Part shown: positions 45,083 through 55,715 of the stretch, one piece after another
Layout of the letters: each line of letters opens with the position of its first letter
Position numbering within the stretch: the first letter of the stretch is position 1
Assembly: GCF_012396585.1 (NCBI RefSeq)
Contig: NZ_JAAXPR010000006.1
Coordinates: forward strand, 28,993 to 92,992
Source of the DNA: Streptococcus ovuberis
GTDB taxonomy: Bacteria > Bacillota > Bacilli > Lactobacillales > Streptococcaceae
Direction: 5' to 3'
Length of the DNA stretch: 64,000 bases
The notes under the pieces: model-generated
The model's input: only the letters and a program-made list of their open reading frames with translations
Database searches by the model: none
What the model was told of the DNA's origin: nothing
Made by a program: the position numbers and the translations under genes

Positions 45083-46840
45083 ATGACACGTAGTATGTAT
45101 GCAGGCCGTGTTCGTGCCGAACACATTGGACAGACGCTGACCCTGACGGGCTGGGTGGCTCGCCGCCGTGACTTGGGAGGCTTGATTTTCATTGATTTGC
45201 GCGACCGTGAGGGTATCATGCAGTTGGTGGTCAACCCTGAGACAGCGTCTAGCAATGTGGTGGCTATCGCCAATGGCTTGCGCAGTGAGTTTGTCATCGA
45301 AGTGACAGGCGAGATTTTAGCCCGTGAGCAGGCGAATCCGAACTTGCCAACAGGCGAGGTAGAGATGGCAGTTGCTAGTCTTCGTGTGCTGAACGAAGCC
45401 AAGACCACACCATTTGAAATCAAAGACGGTGTTGAAGTCAGTGACGATACGCGCCTGCGCTACCGCTACCTTGACCTGCGCCGTCCAGAAATGCTGGACA
45501 ACTTCAAACTCCGCGCCAAGACCACACACGCCATCCGCAACTATCTGGATGAGCTGGAATTTATCGATGTGGAAACGCCGATGTTGACCAAGTCAACGCC
45601 AGAAGGGGCGCGTGACTATCTGGTGCCGAGCCGTGTGCACGAGGGGCATTTTTACGCCTTGCCACAGAGCCCACAGATCACCAAGCAGCTCTTGATGAAT
45701 GCTGGCTTTGACCGCTACTATCAAATTGTCAAGTGTTTCCGTGACGAAGACTTGCGTGGGGATCGCCAGCCTGAATTTACCCAAGTGGACTTGGAGACCT
45801 CTTTCCTATCTGACCAAGAAATCCAAGACATCGTTGAGGGGATGCTGGCTCGTGTCATGAAGGAGACCAAAGGTATCGACGTTAGCCTGCCTTTCCCACG
45901 CATGAGCTATGATGTCGCTATGAACAGCTACGGGTCAGACAAGCCTGATACCCGCTTTGACATGCTCTTGCAGGATGTCTCAGAGCTAGCCAAAACCGTC
46001 GACTTCAAAGTCTTTTCAGAAGCAGAAGTGGTTAAGGCTATCGTGGTCAAGGGGGCAGCCGACCGTTATTCGCGGAAGGACATCGACAAGCTGACAGAAT
46101 TTGCCAAGCAGTTTGGTGCCAAGGGTCTGGCTTGGGTAAAGTACACAGAAGCGAGTCTCAATGGACCGATTGCTAAATTCTTGCCAGCTATTGAGGGTGA
46201 CTTGATCGCTCGTCTGGAGTTGGCTGAAAACGATTTGGTGCTCTTTGTTGCAGACCGTCTTGATGTCGCCAACAACACTCTCGGTGCTCTTCGTAACCGT
46301 CTGGGTAAGGAGCTCGGTCTCATCAACCCAGACCAGTTCAACTTCCTTTGGGTCATCGACTGGCCACTCTTTGAGTATTCGGAAGAGGAAGGGCGTTACA
46401 TGTCTGCGCACCATCCGTTTACCCTACCAACAGCTGAAACAGCAGGTCTTTTGAACGGTGGCGACCTCAGTCAAATCAAGGCTGTCGCCTATGACATTGT
46501 CCTCAACGGCTACGAGCTAGGTGGTGGTTCTTTGCGGATCAATCGCCGCGACCTGCAAGAACAAATGTTTGCAGCGCTTGGCTTCTCCAAGGAAGAGGCA
46601 CAGGAGCAATTCGGCTTCTTGCTAGAGGCGATGGACTATGGCTTCCCACCGCACGGTGGCTTGGCTATCGGTCTTGACCGTTTGGTCATGCTCCTAGCTG
46701 GCAAGGACAACATCCGCGAAGTCATCGCCTTCCCGAAAAACAACAAGGCTTCTGACCCGATGACCCAAGCCCCAAGCCCAGTTGCCCAGAAACAGTTGGA
46801 TGAGTTGAATATCCAGTTAAAGGATTATGAAGAAGAATAA
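45083..46840 (+). CDS. aspS: Aspartyl-tRNA synthetase
   Basis: A 585-residue class II synthetase. An N-terminal OB-fold anticodon domain ([20 protein letters not shown]) is followed by the catalytic core with motif 2 [17 protein letters not shown], a bacterial insertion domain (about 290-420) and motif 3 [19 protein letters not shown]. The start at 45083 has TTGGAG upstream; 28 upstream in-frame codons are not conserved. It is the first gene of the aspS-yitT-yitT-nrdI run. Confidence 0.96.
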   Translation: MTRSMYAGRVRAEHIGQTLTLTGWVARRRDLGGLIFIDLRDREGIMQLVVNPETASSNVVAIANGLRSEFVIEVTGEILAREQANPNLPTGEVEMAVASLRVLNEAKTTPFEIKDGVEVSDDTRLRYRYLDLRRPEMLDNFKLRAKTTHAIRNYLDELEFIDVETPMLTKSTPEGARDYLVPSRVHEGHFYALPQSPQITKQLLMNAGFDRYYQIVKCFRDEDLRGDRQPEFTQVDLETSFLSDQEIQDIVEGMLARVMKETKGIDVSLPFPRMSYDVAMNSYGSDKPDTRFDMLLQDVSELAKTVDFKVFSEAEVVKAIVVKGAADRYSRKDIDKLTEFAKQFGAKGLAWVKYTEASLNGPIAKFLPAIEGDLIARLELAENDLVLFVADRLDVANNTLGALRNRLGKELGLINPDQFNFLWVIDWPLFEYSEEEGRYMSAHHPFTLPTAETAGLLNGGDLSQIKAVAYDIVLNGYELGGGSLRINRRDLQEQMFAALGFSKEEAQEQFGFLLEAMDYGFPPHGGLAIGLDRLVMLLAGKDNIREVIAFPKNNKASDPMTQAPSPVAQKQLDELNIQLKDYEEE

Positions 46841-46874
46841 ATATTACCGTTTTTTCCGTAAAAAGGTATTTCGA

Positions 46875-47768
46875 ATGGCTAAAGACCATGAAATTTTGAA
46901 GGTGCTGATCAGCATTTCTAAGGAGAAGTATGCGGAGCGCTTGTCTGGAGCTATTATTTATGGTCTTTTGTCTGCCATTGCGGTCAATGTTTTTTATGTG
47001 CCAAGTGGAATCTATTCGAGCGGTGCGACAGGGTTAGCACAGATTCTATCCACCATTTCGCAACGCTTGTTTGGAATCCATATTCCGATTGCGGTCGGTT
47101 TTTATGCCATCAATGCGCCTTTATTGCTGATGGCTTGGCGGAAAATAGGTCATAAGTTCACGGTCTTTACCTTCTTGACGGTTACCATGAGTGCTTTTTT
47201 CATCCAATTTATCCCCAAGATCAGTTTGACGGATGAACCTTTGATGAATGCTATTTTCGGGGCCATTTTCTTAGGGACTGGAATTGGCTATGCGCTCAAA
47301 AATAATGTCTCCAGCGGAGGCAGCGATATTATCAGTATCTTGATCCGTCAAAAAACGGGTCGTCGCGTAGGCGTCATTTCCATCACGATCAATGTGATGA
47401 TTATGGTTATGGCAGGAGTATTGTTTGGTTGGGAGTATGCGCTGTATTCTATGATTGCTGTCTTTGTAACCGGGCGAGTGACTGACGCAATCTATGTCAA
47501 GCAAAAGAAAATGCAAGCAACCATTATCACCAACAAACCAGAACGCGTTATTGCCCGCATCCACAAGAAGCTCCACCGAGGTGTGACCATTATCAATGAG
47601 GCAGAAGGTGCCTACCAGCATGAGAAAAAAGCTGTTCTGATTACCATCATCACCCAGGCAGAGTTCAATGATTTCAAGCATCAGATGCGTAAAGCAGATC
47701 CAGCCGCTTTCATATCGGTGGCAGAAAATGTCCAGATTATCGGACGATTTGTAGAAGATGAGAATTAG
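46875..47768 (+). CDS. YitT-family membrane protein (DUF2179), first of a pair
   Basis: A 297-residue protein with five or six membrane helices and a C-terminal cytoplasmic DUF2179 domain (ATIITNKPERVIARIHKKLHRG, then a VLITIITQAE strand). SSGGSDIISILI is the family Gly/Ser motif. AAAAGG lies 8 bases before ATG 46875; an in-frame ATG at 46827 inside aspS would add 16 residues but its AAAGGA is only 2 bases away. The function of the family is not known; some members are linked to ion or metabolite transport. Confidence 0.8.
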   Translation: MAKDHEILKVLISISKEKYAERLSGAIIYGLLSAIAVNVFYVPSGIYSSGATGLAQILSTISQRLFGIHIPIAVGFYAINAPLLLMAWRKIGHKFTVFTFLTVTMSAFFIQFIPKISLTDEPLMNAIFGAIFLGTGIGYALKNNVSSGGSDIISILIRQKTGRRVGVISITINVMIMVMAGVLFGWEYALYSMIAVFVTGRVTDAIYVKQKKMQATIITNKPERVIARIHKKLHRGVTIINEAEGAYQHEKKAVLITIITQAEFNDFKHQMRKADPAAFISVAENVQIIGRFVEDEN

Positions 47769-47786
47769 GAGAAGAATCAACCTCGT

Positions 47787-48671
47787 ATGAAAGTGAATTA
47801 CCGCATTTCCCCCTTGAATATCATTATGATTACCATAGGGACAGCGCTTTATGCCTTTGGTTTTGTCAATTTTAATATGGAGAATCACCTGGCAGAAGGA
47901 GGTGTTAGCGGGATTACCTTGATATTGCATTCGCTGTGGGGCTTGAATCCTGCCTATACCTCACTGTTGATCAATATTCCAATCCTCCTAATGGGATGGA
48001 AATTTTTCGGGCGTAAGGCCTTGGTATTGACCATCTATGGCACGATTGCGCTATCTATTTTTATTGAGATTTTCCAGCGTGTTGAATTGCATATCAATGT
48101 CGGCCAAGATTTGCTCATCGCTGCTCTGTTATCGGGGGTCTTTGCAGGGACGGGGCTGGGTCTTGTTTTTCGTTACGGTGGAACGACTGGCGGTTCAGAT
48201 GTGATTGCCCGCATTATTGAACATAAAACAGGAAACCAAGTCGGTCAGAGTTTGCTGGTTCTGGACTTGTTTGTCATGCTAGCTTCTCTTAGTTACATTG
48301 ATTTGCGCCACATGATGTATACGGTTATCATGGCTTTTGTTGTCAGCCAGATTATTGACTTGGTCCAAAATGGTGGCTATGCTGTCAGAGGGATGTTGAT
48401 TATTACCAAGCACCCAGAAGGGGTTGCTCGAACGATCCTTGAGGAATTGGGGCGTGGGGTAACCTATCTTCATGGCCAGGGGGGGTATTCGCAGAAAGAT
48501 ATGCGGTTGCTTTACGTTGTGCTCGGCCCTCATGAAGTCAATACGGTAAAGGCGGCTCTTGGTCAGATTGATCCCCAGGCGTTTGTGTCTATTATTAATG
48601 TTCATGAAGTGATTGGAGAAGGCTTTACCTGGGATGTTCCCAAAAAGGTTAAATTGCCTTGGCAGAAGTGA
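47787..48671 (+). CDS. YitT-family membrane protein (DUF2179), second of a pair
   Basis: A 294-residue paralogue of the preceding gene: [52 protein letters not shown] and a C-terminal DUF2179 domain ([20 protein letters not shown]). It lies 18 bp after its partner and presumably is co-transcribed. The AGGAG site is 13 bases from ATG, a long spacing. A heteromeric complex of the two is possible but not shown. Confidence 0.82.
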   Translation: MKVNYRISPLNIIMITIGTALYAFGFVNFNMENHLAEGGVSGITLILHSLWGLNPAYTSLLINIPILLMGWKFFGRKALVLTIYGTIALSIFIEIFQRVELHINVGQDLLIAALLSGVFAGTGLGLVFRYGGTTGGSDVIARIIEHKTGNQVGQSLLVLDLFVMLASLSYIDLRHMMYTVIMAFVVSQIIDLVQNGGYAVRGMLIITKHPEGVARTILEELGRGVTYLHGQGGYSQKDMRLLYVVLGPHEVNTVKAALGQIDPQAFVSIINVHEVIGEGFTWDVPKKVKLPWQK

Positions 48672-48694
48672 GTTGTTTAGACAGGAGTGATTCG

Positions 48695-49153
48695 ATGACA
48701 ACATTTCGGTTTGTGTATATCAGTCTCAGTGGCAATACTGCCTCGTTTGTGAAGCGTTTGAGTCAGTATCTGTTGGAAAAGCACCCCGAACTGGAGATTG
48801 AGGCCATTGACATCAAGGACTTGGTCAAGGAAGGGCGCCCTTTCTTTGCAATATCAGGTGCCTTTGTTGCCTTTTTGCCGACCTATTTAGAGGGAGGCAA
48901 TGGCATTGATAACGGGGACCAAGAAATCTTGACGAATCCTTTGGGTGATTTTATCGCTTTTGAAGACAATGCTAGCAAATGTTTGGGGATAGTCGGTTCC
49001 GGAAATCGGAATTTTAACAATCAATACTGCTTGACCGCTAAACAGTATAGCCAGCGTTTCGGCTTCCCGGTTTTAGATGATTTTGAAATGCGGGGGATGT
49101 TGGGCGACATTAAGCGAATCGCTGAGAAAATCGAAAACCTGTATGGTTTTTAG
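48695..49153 (+). CDS. nrdI: NrdI-family flavodoxin
   Basis: A 152-residue flavoprotein. FMN phosphate loop SLSGNTASF; flavin-ring loops near [11 protein letters not shown] and [17 protein letters not shown]-terminal FEMRGMLGD. NrdI activates the dimanganese cofactor of class Ib ribonucleotide reductase NrdF. It stands apart from nrdEF, as the additional nrdI of streptococci often does. RBS AGGAG lies 7 bases before ATG 48695. Confidence 0.88.
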   Translation: MTTFRFVYISLSGNTASFVKRLSQYLLEKHPELEIEAIDIKDLVKEGRPFFAISGAFVAFLPTYLEGGNGIDNGDQEILTNPLGDFIAFEDNASKCLGIVGSGNRNFNNQYCLTAKQYSQRFGFPVLDDFEMRGMLGDIKRIAEKIENLYGF

Positions 49154-49205
49154 TAAATGTTACTGAAATGTATTATAATGAAAGAAAATGCTAAAGGAGA
49201 CAAAA

Positions 49206-50222
49206 ATGGCAATTCTGATTACAGGAGGGGCGGGCTACATTGGTAGCCATACCGTGGTAGAATTAGTTGCAGCTGGCCATTCTGTGGTGATTGTAGACGA
49301 TTTTTCGAACTCCTCACCAGAGGTATTGAAGCGACTTAAGACTATCACAGGACAAGAGATTCCTTTCCATGAAGGGTCTATCTTAGATAAAGACTTTTTA
49401 CGAGACGTTTTTCAGCAATATGACATCGAAGCGGTGATTCATTTTGCAGCGTATAAGGCAGTCGGTGAATCAGTCGCCAAACCGCTTATGTACTACCATA
49501 ACAATATTTCGGGAACCATCGCCCTTTTAGAAGTTATGGCGGAAATGGGTGTAAAACACATTGTCTTCTCTTCGTCAGCGACGGTCTACGGAATGAACAA
49601 CACCGTTCCATTCTTAGAGGATATGCCGACTTCTGCGACAAATCCTTATGGTTACACTAAAGTGATGATGGAGCAGATTTTGAACGATGTGGCTACTTCT
49701 GATCCAGACTGGTCTGTGACCAATTTGCGCTACTTCAATCCCATCGGTGCTCACGAGTCTGGCTTGATTGGCGAAGCACCTAATGGCATTCCAAATAACC
49801 TGATGCCTTATATCTCGCAAGTAGCTGTCGGCAAGCGAGAGCAGTTGTCTGTTTTTGGTGATGATTATGACACGCCAGATGGAACAGGTGTGAGGGACTA
49901 TATTCATGTGGTGGATCTTGCTAAGGGGCATGTCCTTGCTCTGGAGAAAAACTTGGCCCAAAAAGGTGCGCAGGTTTACAATCTCGGAACAGGTATCGGC
50001 TACAGTGTCCTAGATTTGGTCAAAGCTTTTGAGGCGGAGAACGGAATTGAGATTCCATATGTGATTAGCCCTCGGCGTCCAGGTGATATTGCGACCTGCT
50101 ATGCTGATGCGCAAAAAGCTAAAGATGACCTTGGCTGGGTTGCTGAGAAAGACTTGCCAGATATGGTACGTGATACCTGGCGCTGGCAAAAAAACAACCC
50201 AAATGGCTATGAGAATGCCTAG
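49206..50222 (+). CDS. galE: UDP-glucose 4-epimerase
   Basis: A 338-residue short-chain dehydrogenase/epimerase. NAD loop GGAGYIGSH, catalytic SSSATVYG (Ser) and YGYTK (Tyr, Lys), and the C-terminal [11 protein letters not shown]. It interconverts UDP-glucose and UDP-galactose for the Leloir pathway and surface-glycan precursors. AAAGGAG precedes ATG 49206, and a TATAAT at 49174 suggests its own promoter. Ends in the terminator at 50227. Confidence 0.94.
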   Translation: MAILITGGAGYIGSHTVVELVAAGHSVVIVDDFSNSSPEVLKRLKTITGQEIPFHEGSILDKDFLRDVFQQYDIEAVIHFAAYKAVGESVAKPLMYYHNNISGTIALLEVMAEMGVKHIVFSSSATVYGMNNTVPFLEDMPTSATNPYGYTKVMMEQILNDVATSDPDWSVTNLRYFNPIGAHESGLIGEAPNGIPNNLMPYISQVAVGKREQLSVFGDDYDTPDGTGVRDYIHVVDLAKGHVLALEKNLAQKGAQVYNLGTGIGYSVLDLVKAFEAENGIEIPYVISPRRPGDIATCYADAQKAKDDLGWVAEKDLPDMVRDTWRWQKNNPNGYENA

Positions 50223-50226
50223 AAAG

Positions 50227-50264
50227 AAACCCTCCAGCATGCTTAATGTTTGCTGGAGGGTTTT
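50227..50264 (+). terminator. galE terminator
   Basis: AAACCCTCCAGCA pairs with TGCTGGAGGGTTT, then TTGAG. Confidence 0.85.
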
Positions 50265-51011
50265 GAGTTCCGATATAAGACCATCAACGAGACGTTCATA
50301 CACTAGGAGATTACCGTTAGTGCTGTTTCTTAAATGACATTGATGAAGATGCTTTTTGAGCTAAAAATAAGTTTGATCAGTAAGAACTCGTTTACTTACT
50401 AGTGCCAAAACATGATATTTCTTGAGGTTTTTGCTCTGAGGTTTGCTGAAAGAGTAGGTAGCGGTAAAGAAAATCAAGGCTACTAGTAAAAGCTTCGGAT
50501 GAATGAAATAAGGAAAGCAAAATACTGTTAAAAACTTGTGGAGATCATCTTTTTTAACATTGCCGATGAGAAGGATTATTCTTAACTATAGAGAAGTACG
50601 ATGTTCCGATCAAAGTCGCTTCAACGGATACGGATTTTTTATACTTACTTTAAATTCAAAATCTGAATATAAGGTCTTCTCTGATGATTTTTGGGTTGGC
50701 GTATTACTTAAAAATGTTACTTACCGCCAAATCACTCAGTTTTTTTCGTCTAGCAGCATTACAATAGCGAATGATTTCAAGGGAAGCAAAGTGGCTTTGC
50801 ACCTCTTTAAACGAGGAACAAAGCCGTTATTTGCTCTTTTATTATAGTGTTATCCACTTAAAAGAAGCTGTTCAGTTCTTTCTAGGAGGTGGTTTTCGCA
50901 ATCCCTTACAGTTTTACAGTTTACAAAGGACGGTTTTCTTTGTAAGAGAGATAGTTCAACGTATAGTTCTGAAAGCAGAATAACTGGAAAGCTAAAGAAT
51001 TATTCGGGAGG
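50265..51011. other. Gene-free stretch after galE
   Basis: Short open frames exist (for example 50536-50847, 103 codons), but none has a ribosome site or recognisable sequence. A forward frame near 50538 reads VEIIFFNIADEKDYS and then hits stops, so a decayed gene is possible. The source cannot be named. Confidence 0.3.
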
Positions 51012-53183
51012 TTAGTCCTTGCTCCTCTTGATTTGTGCAAGCCCTAATAATGCTAGTAGACTGCTACCTAACAAGGCTAAGATCGACGGTAGGTCACCTG
51101 TCATCGGTAGGTGAGCTGTTCTCTGAATAGAAGCCGTCTTCGCTTTAGATGTTAGGGGAATTTGCTTGATTTTTATCTCCGAATTTTCTGCAGGTAATTC
51201 CATTTTGTTCGATTTTGTTTGGATTTCCTTGCTAATATCAGAACTCATTGATGTTTTAGGAACAATCGGAATAGATTCTTTAGGTTGTTCATTTTTTCGA
51301 GGAAGTGTTGATTTAGGCTTAGGCACTGGTTTCACTTCCGGCACTTGCTTTTTCTCGGTTTCTGGCTTAGCCTCAGGTGCTGGCTTAACCTCGGGTGTTG
51401 GTTTTGTTTCAGTTTTTGGCTTAGCCTCAGTTTTTGGCTTAGCCTCAGTTTTTGGCTTAGCCTCAGTTTTTGGTTTTACCTCAGTTTTTGGTTTTGCCTC
51501 AGTTTTTGGCTTAGCCTCGGGTGTTGGTTTTACTTCCGGTACTTGCTTTTTCTCGGTTTCTGGATCAGCCTCGGGTGTTGGTTTTACTTCCGGTACTTGC
51601 TTTTTCTCGGTTTCTGGATCAGCCTCGGGTGTTGGTTTTACTTCCGGTACTTGCTTTTTCTCGGTTTCTGGATCAGCCTCGGGTGTTGGTTTCACTTCCG
51701 GTACTTGCTTTTTCTCGGTTTCTGGATCAGCCTCGGGTGTTGGTTTTACTTCCGGTACTTGCTTTTTCTCAGTTTCTGGCTTAGCCTCAGTTTTTGGTTT
51801 TGCCTCAGGTGCTGGCTTAGCCTCAGGTGCTGGTTTTGTTTCAGGCGCTGGTTTAGGCTCAGTCTCTGGCTTAGCCTCGGGCACTGCTCTCTCCTCAGAC
51901 TTAGGGGCCATCTCAGGTGTTGATTTAGGCTTGGGCGCTGGAGAAATTATTAAGGAGCTGTCTCCTATACCTTTTTCTTCCTGCTTTTCCCTTTCAACTT
52001 GTTCTAGTAACTTTTTGACTAGTTCATTTTTGAGGGTGTCTTCAAATTTTTTCTTTTCTTCTTGATTTATTTTCTCACCTTTAAAACGATACCAGTTCCC
52101 AGCTCCCTGAGTGATTTGATTTATCCCCGTTAAGAATGGAAGATTTGTGGGATCGACTGTATCAGATAGCTTCGCAGTAATTTGATATCGATACTTATCT
52201 GATGTATCCAGATAGGTTTCACCTGTTTTTTTAACGATTAACATAGTGGAGAAATCATTTGGTGAAAATCCCTGTTTATCAGGCTCTACACGAGAAACAT
52301 GTGTGTCCCACTCACTTTGATAGTTATAGCTACCATTGTCTCGTTTTAAATATCCATAGGTTTGATTGAAATCGCCAGTGAAAAAATGAGAATCCTTTAT
52401 TTGGAAACGTTCTTTCTTTTTACCAGTCCTTTCAAAATCAATGTTTTCTAATTGAACTCCTTTGGGGAGCATAAAAATCATATTAGGTCCAACCCAATTT
52501 TCTCCAGCGTCGTTGAAAGAGACAGTCCAAGTTATATGAGTGATCTTTTTATTGTTGCCGATACCATCATAGTGATATCCTATTTGGTAAGTTACGCTTT
52601 TATGCGTATAATTAACATCTTCTTCATAAGCCATTGGAACAGTTGTTGACTTTTTATTAACGATACCATCACTTGCTTGAGGCGATTTGATTTCCTGTGC
52701 TTGTATAGAACTTCTTAGGCTCGTTGTTTCTGGCTTTGGCTTAGTTATTTCAGGTAAAGTAGCTTCAGCAGGTTGGGACCGGTCTACTTGAGACGAACTT
52801 GGTGTGCTATCGTCGTTACCTTCTCGCTCTAATGTAGCTACGGGCTCTGAGTCTGAATTAATTGTTTCGGTGGGTTTGGTTTCCAGTATGACATCAGTTG
52901 TTTCCGAAATCTCGCTTCCTTTGATTTTCGTATCATCAGTGTGATTCTCAGTTTTAGAGATTTCCGCATCCGAACCTATCGCCGGTTGCTCTTCTTTTAG
53001 TCGACTGGCTTCTGTATGAGAAAAAATCTCTGCACTGGGTGGTGAACTGATTGCTACTTCATCCTTACCATCAGCTTGAACGAATTGTGTCGGTAGTCCG
53101 ATCAGCAAGGTTCCAATGAGAACAGACCCGACCCCAACTTGGAGTTTTCGAATGCTATAACGTTTTCGGTTATCAAATAACAT
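51012..53183 (-). CDS. YSIRK/LPXTG adhesin with Pro/Glu/Lys repeats (SadP/Fhb-like)
   Basis: A 723-residue cell-wall-anchored protein. YSIRKLQVGVGSVLIG is the cross-wall-targeting signal peptide; residues about 38-185 are acidic and disordered. Residues about 186-370 form a beta-rich domain (SVTYQIGYHYDGIGNNKKIT, ITWTVSFNDAGENWVGPN, WYRFKG) that resembles the N-terminal binding domain of the S. suis adhesins SadP/Fhb, which bind galabiose glycolipids and factor H. A stalk of 18-residue (PEADPETEKKQVPEVKPT) and 6-residue (KPKTEA) repeats spans about 420-640. The anchor is LPMTGD, a hydrophobic helix and KRSKD. The anchor and repeats are certain; the SadP/Fhb match is from memory of the family and is moderate. 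Confidence 0.8.
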   Translation of the reverse strand: MLFDNRKRYSIRKLQVGVGSVLIGTLLIGLPTQFVQADGKDEVAISSPPSAEIFSHTEASRLKEEQPAIGSDAEISKTENHTDDTKIKGSEISETTDVILETKPTETINSDSEPVATLEREGNDDSTPSSSQVDRSQPAEATLPEITKPKPETTSLRSSIQAQEIKSPQASDGIVNKKSTTVPMAYEEDVNYTHKSVTYQIGYHYDGIGNNKKITHITWTVSFNDAGENWVGPNMIFMLPKGVQLENIDFERTGKKKERFQIKDSHFFTGDFNQTYGYLKRDNGSYNYQSEWDTHVSRVEPDKQGFSPNDFSTMLIVKKTGETYLDTSDKYRYQITAKLSDTVDPTNLPFLTGINQITQGAGNWYRFKGEKINQEEKKKFEDTLKNELVKKLLEQVEREKQEEKGIGDSSLIISPAPKPKSTPEMAPKSEERAVPEAKPETEPKPAPETKPAPEAKPAPEAKPKTEAKPETEKKQVPEVKPTPEADPETEKKQVPEVKPTPEADPETEKKQVPEVKPTPEADPETEKKQVPEVKPTPEADPETEKKQVPEVKPTPEAKPKTEAKPKTEVKPKTEAKPKTEAKPKTEAKPKTETKPTPEVKPAPEAKPETEKKQVPEVKPVPKPKSTLPRKNEQPKESIPIVPKTSMSSDISKEIQTKSNKMELPAENSEIKIKQIPLTSKAKTASIQRTAHLPMTGDLPSILALLGSSLLALLGLAQIKRSKD
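51407..51783 (-). repeat. Tandem DNA repeats in the adhesin stalk
   Basis: Five 54-bp units (51514-51783; the middle ones nearly identical, the outer one varied) encode PEADPETEKKQVPEVKPT and close variants. They are followed by an 18-bp array (51407-51513) encoding KPKTEA-type units. Such arrays change copy number by slippage or recombination, so stalk length probably varies between strains. Confidence 0.9.
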
Positions 53184-53328
53184 AAAGATGTCTCGCTTTC
53201 TACCTCTGAAATTAGAAGGTGCTCTATAATTATCATTATAGCTATAAGAAGAGAGAAAGGGAATGGAGGTAATGTAATAGTTACCTAATTTTTGTGTATA
53301 GGCAAGGATTAAGAAAAAACAGTAACTA

Positions 53329-53367
53329 AAAAAGCCCTTCCTAACAGAACTATCAGGAAGAGCTTTT
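53329..53367 (-). terminator. argS terminator
   Basis: AAAAGCCCTTCCT pairs with AGGAAGAGCTTTT (one wobble or mismatch). On the minus strand a T-run follows the stem. Confidence 0.75.
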
Positions 53368-53435
53368 GCTGTCTAATCGTGAAGAACTTGATCTCCAATA
53401 GCCTATTCCATGCTATATAAGAGAATCGTTGCACC

Positions 53436-55124
53436 TTACATTTTTTCAGGAGCAGCAACACCAAGCAAGCGCAGAGCTTCTTTGAGAACAATGCCTGTGG
53501 CATAGGCCAGTGCGAGGCGACTGTCGCGTTCTGGGCTTTCGTCCAAGATGCGGGTGTGTGCGTAATACTTGTTGAAGGCTTGTGCCAACTGAATCGCATA
53601 CTTAGCCACGATAGACGGGTCGTACTTGTCTGCGGCACGCTCAACAGTGGCTGTAAAGTTTTGCAGGTGTTTGATGATGTCCCAACTTTCAGCATCATTG
53701 AGGCTGTAAGTTGCGGAAGTATCTGCCTTGAAGGCAGCCTTTCTCAGGATAGACTGGATACGGGCGTAGGCATACTGGACGTATGGTCCAGTCTCGCCTT
53801 CAAAGGACACCATGGCTTCTAGGTCAAAGTCATAACCGTTGTCAGGGTCGGTCTTCAGGTCGTAGAATTTAACCGCACCGACGCCGACGGCGTGCGCGAC
53901 GGCTTCCTTGTTTTCAAGGTCAGGATTTTTGGCCTCGATTTGGCTAAGGGCACGAGCAACGGCTTCGTCAAGGGTTGGCTCTAAGCGGATAATGTTCCCC
54001 TTGCGGGTAGACAGTTTTTTCTTGTTCTTAGTGACAAGGCCAAAGCTGACATGGATCATATCGTCTGACCAGTCAAAGCCCATTTCTTTCAGAACGCTCT
54101 TGAGCTGTTTGAAGTGGTGAGACTGCTCTTGGCCGACCACGTAGATATTTTTTTCGAAGTCAAACGTCCGCTTGCGGTACATGGCAGTTGCCATATCACG
54201 CGTGATATAAAGGGTAGCACCGTCTGATTTTTTAATCAGAGCAGGGGGCAGATCGTATTTTTCAAGGTTGACGATTTTGGCTCCTTTTGACTCTTGCAAG
54301 AGGTTTTTGTCCTCCAAGATTTGGATGCCCTCGTCCATCTTGTCATTGTAGAAGGCTTCTCCCTGGAAATGGTCAAAAGAAACCCCTAACTTATCGTAGA
54401 TACGGTTGAACTCAATCAAGCTCTCATCACGGAACCATTGCCATAATTCCCAAGCTTCAGGGTCACGGTCTTCTAATTTTTTAAACCATTGACGAGCCTG
54501 TTCGTCCAACTCTGGATTTTCTTCGGCTTCTGCGTTGATACGAACGTAGAGTTTGAGGAGTTCATCGATTGGGTTGGCTTCAACGGCCTCCTTATTCCCC
54601 CAGAGTTTGTAAGCGACAATTAGCATCCCAAACTGCTTGCCCCAGTCTCCTAAATGGTTGATACGGATGAGGTTGTAGCCTAGTTTCTGGTAGAGATTAG
54701 CAATCGCGTCTCCGATAACAGTTGACCGTAAATGACCAACAGAGAATGGCTTGGCGATGTTTGGACTGGACATGTCGAGCGTGATGTTTTTACCGTCACC
54801 AAGATGTTGCTGTCCATAATTTTCTTTTTCAGCGATGACCTGTTTAAGGACCTCTGCAGAGACGTCTGCCTTATCTAAGAAAAAGTTGACATAAGGACCT
54901 GTTGCCACAACCTTGCTAAAGCCAGTCGAATCAATTTTTTCAGCGATTTCAGTTGCGATAGCCTGCGGTGCTTTGCGTTCTACCTTGGCCAAAGAGAAGG
55001 CGGGGAAGGCTATATCCCCAAGGTCAGTTGATTTTGGTTTTTCTAGCAGTTGGCTAATGGTTTCTTGGTCTAGGCTCGGAATGACTTCGGCTAGACTTTT
55101 TGCAGCAGTAGATTTGTAATCCAT
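53436..55124 (-). CDS. argS: Arginyl-tRNA synthetase
   Basis: A 562-residue class I synthetase. The HIGH-type signature is [20 protein letters not shown] and the KMSKS counterpart is [15 protein letters not shown]. An N-terminal Arg_N domain (residues about 1-85) and a C-terminal DALR anticodon-binding domain ([15 protein letters not shown] onwards) are present. GAAGGAGG precedes the start at 55124; the longer frame starting at 55139 includes the ribosome site. It is divergent from argR, 128 bp away. Confidence 0.95.
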   Translation of the reverse strand: MDYKSTAAKSLAEVIPSLDQETISQLLEKPKSTDLGDIAFPAFSLAKVERKAPQAIATEIAEKIDSTGFSKVVATGPYVNFFLDKADVSAEVLKQVIAEKENYGQQHLGDGKNITLDMSSPNIAKPFSVGHLRSTVIGDAIANLYQKLGYNLIRINHLGDWGKQFGMLIVAYKLWGNKEAVEANPIDELLKLYVRINAEAEENPELDEQARQWFKKLEDRDPEAWELWQWFRDESLIEFNRIYDKLGVSFDHFQGEAFYNDKMDEGIQILEDKNLLQESKGAKIVNLEKYDLPPALIKKSDGATLYITRDMATAMYRKRTFDFEKNIYVVGQEQSHHFKQLKSVLKEMGFDWSDDMIHVSFGLVTKNKKKLSTRKGNIIRLEPTLDEAVARALSQIEAKNPDLENKEAVAHAVGVGAVKFYDLKTDPDNGYDFDLEAMVSFEGETGPYVQYAYARIQSILRKAAFKADTSATYSLNDAESWDIIKHLQNFTATVERAADKYDPSIVAKYAIQLAQAFNKYYAHTRILDESPERDSRLALAYATGIVLKEALRLLGVAAPEKM

Positions 55125-55252
55125 AGATGCCTCCTTCACAAATAATCTATGCCTCTATTCTAACATAAATCAGGGTAAAAATACTTAATAATCCTGAAAA
55201 AATTCCGTTTTTTTGGTATAATCTTCCATGAGAAAAAATATGGAGTTGCATC

Positions 55253-55714
55253 ATGAGAAAAAGAGAACGCTTGGAGTTGATTAAGGAGTTGGTAAGGAGT
55301 AGCCGCTTAAGAACTCAAAAAGATGTCCAACTAGGCTTGGAAGAACGAGGTGTGGAAGTAACACAGACAACCTTATCACGAGATTTACGCCAACTAGGCC
55401 TAATCAAGGTTCGTGAAAAAGAGGGTTCCTTTTATACCCTACCAAAATCGGACGATATGGATGACTTTATCATCTTATTGGCACCCTTTATTCAAAAAGT
55501 TGAACGGGCTAGTTTTATCCTAGTCTTGCACACGCAATTGGGAGAGACGGGGGTTAGTTCCAATATTATTGATAATGCAAAGCCAGAACAGATTTTGGGG
55601 ACTGTTGCTGGCGCGAACACGCTGCTGGTGATCTGCCGTGATGAGGCCGCTGCTATGGCAGTTGAAAAAAACCTTAAGACCCAACAAGTCCTTTTAGGTA
55701 TGGAGATTGACTAA
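55253..55714 (+). CDS. argR: Arginine regulator ArgR
   Basis: A 153-residue repressor/activator. The N-terminal winged helix ([36 protein letters not shown]) is followed by the C-terminal hexamerisation and arginine-binding core ([20 protein letters not shown]). The usual GTIAGDDT is GTVAGANT here, so the Asp pair that contacts arginine appears substituted; ArgR paralogues with that change occur in lactic acid bacteria. A TATAAT at 55217 is the likely -10. It is one base from mutS. Confidence 0.9.
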   Translation: MRKRERLELIKELVRSSRLRTQKDVQLGLEERGVEVTQTTLSRDLRQLGLIKVREKEGSFYTLPKSDDMDDFIILLAPFIQKVERASFILVLHTQLGETGVSSNIIDNAKPEQILGTVAGANTLLVICRDEAAAMAVEKNLKTQQVLLGMEID

Positions 55715-55715
55715 G

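Noticed and set aside
50536..50847. 103-codon forward frame after galE
   Set aside because: No ribosome site, no family resemblance, and overlapping frames are equally long; kept only as part of the gene-free stretch.
51407..51783. Regular repeats suggesting a CRISPR array
   Set aside because: Units are in-frame and contiguous with no unique spacers; they encode the adhesin stalk.
51166..52065. 299-codon plus-strand frame opposite the adhesin stalk
   Set aside because: It is the antisense shadow of the repeats; its repetitive Ser/Phe/Gly content follows from the opposite-strand codons.
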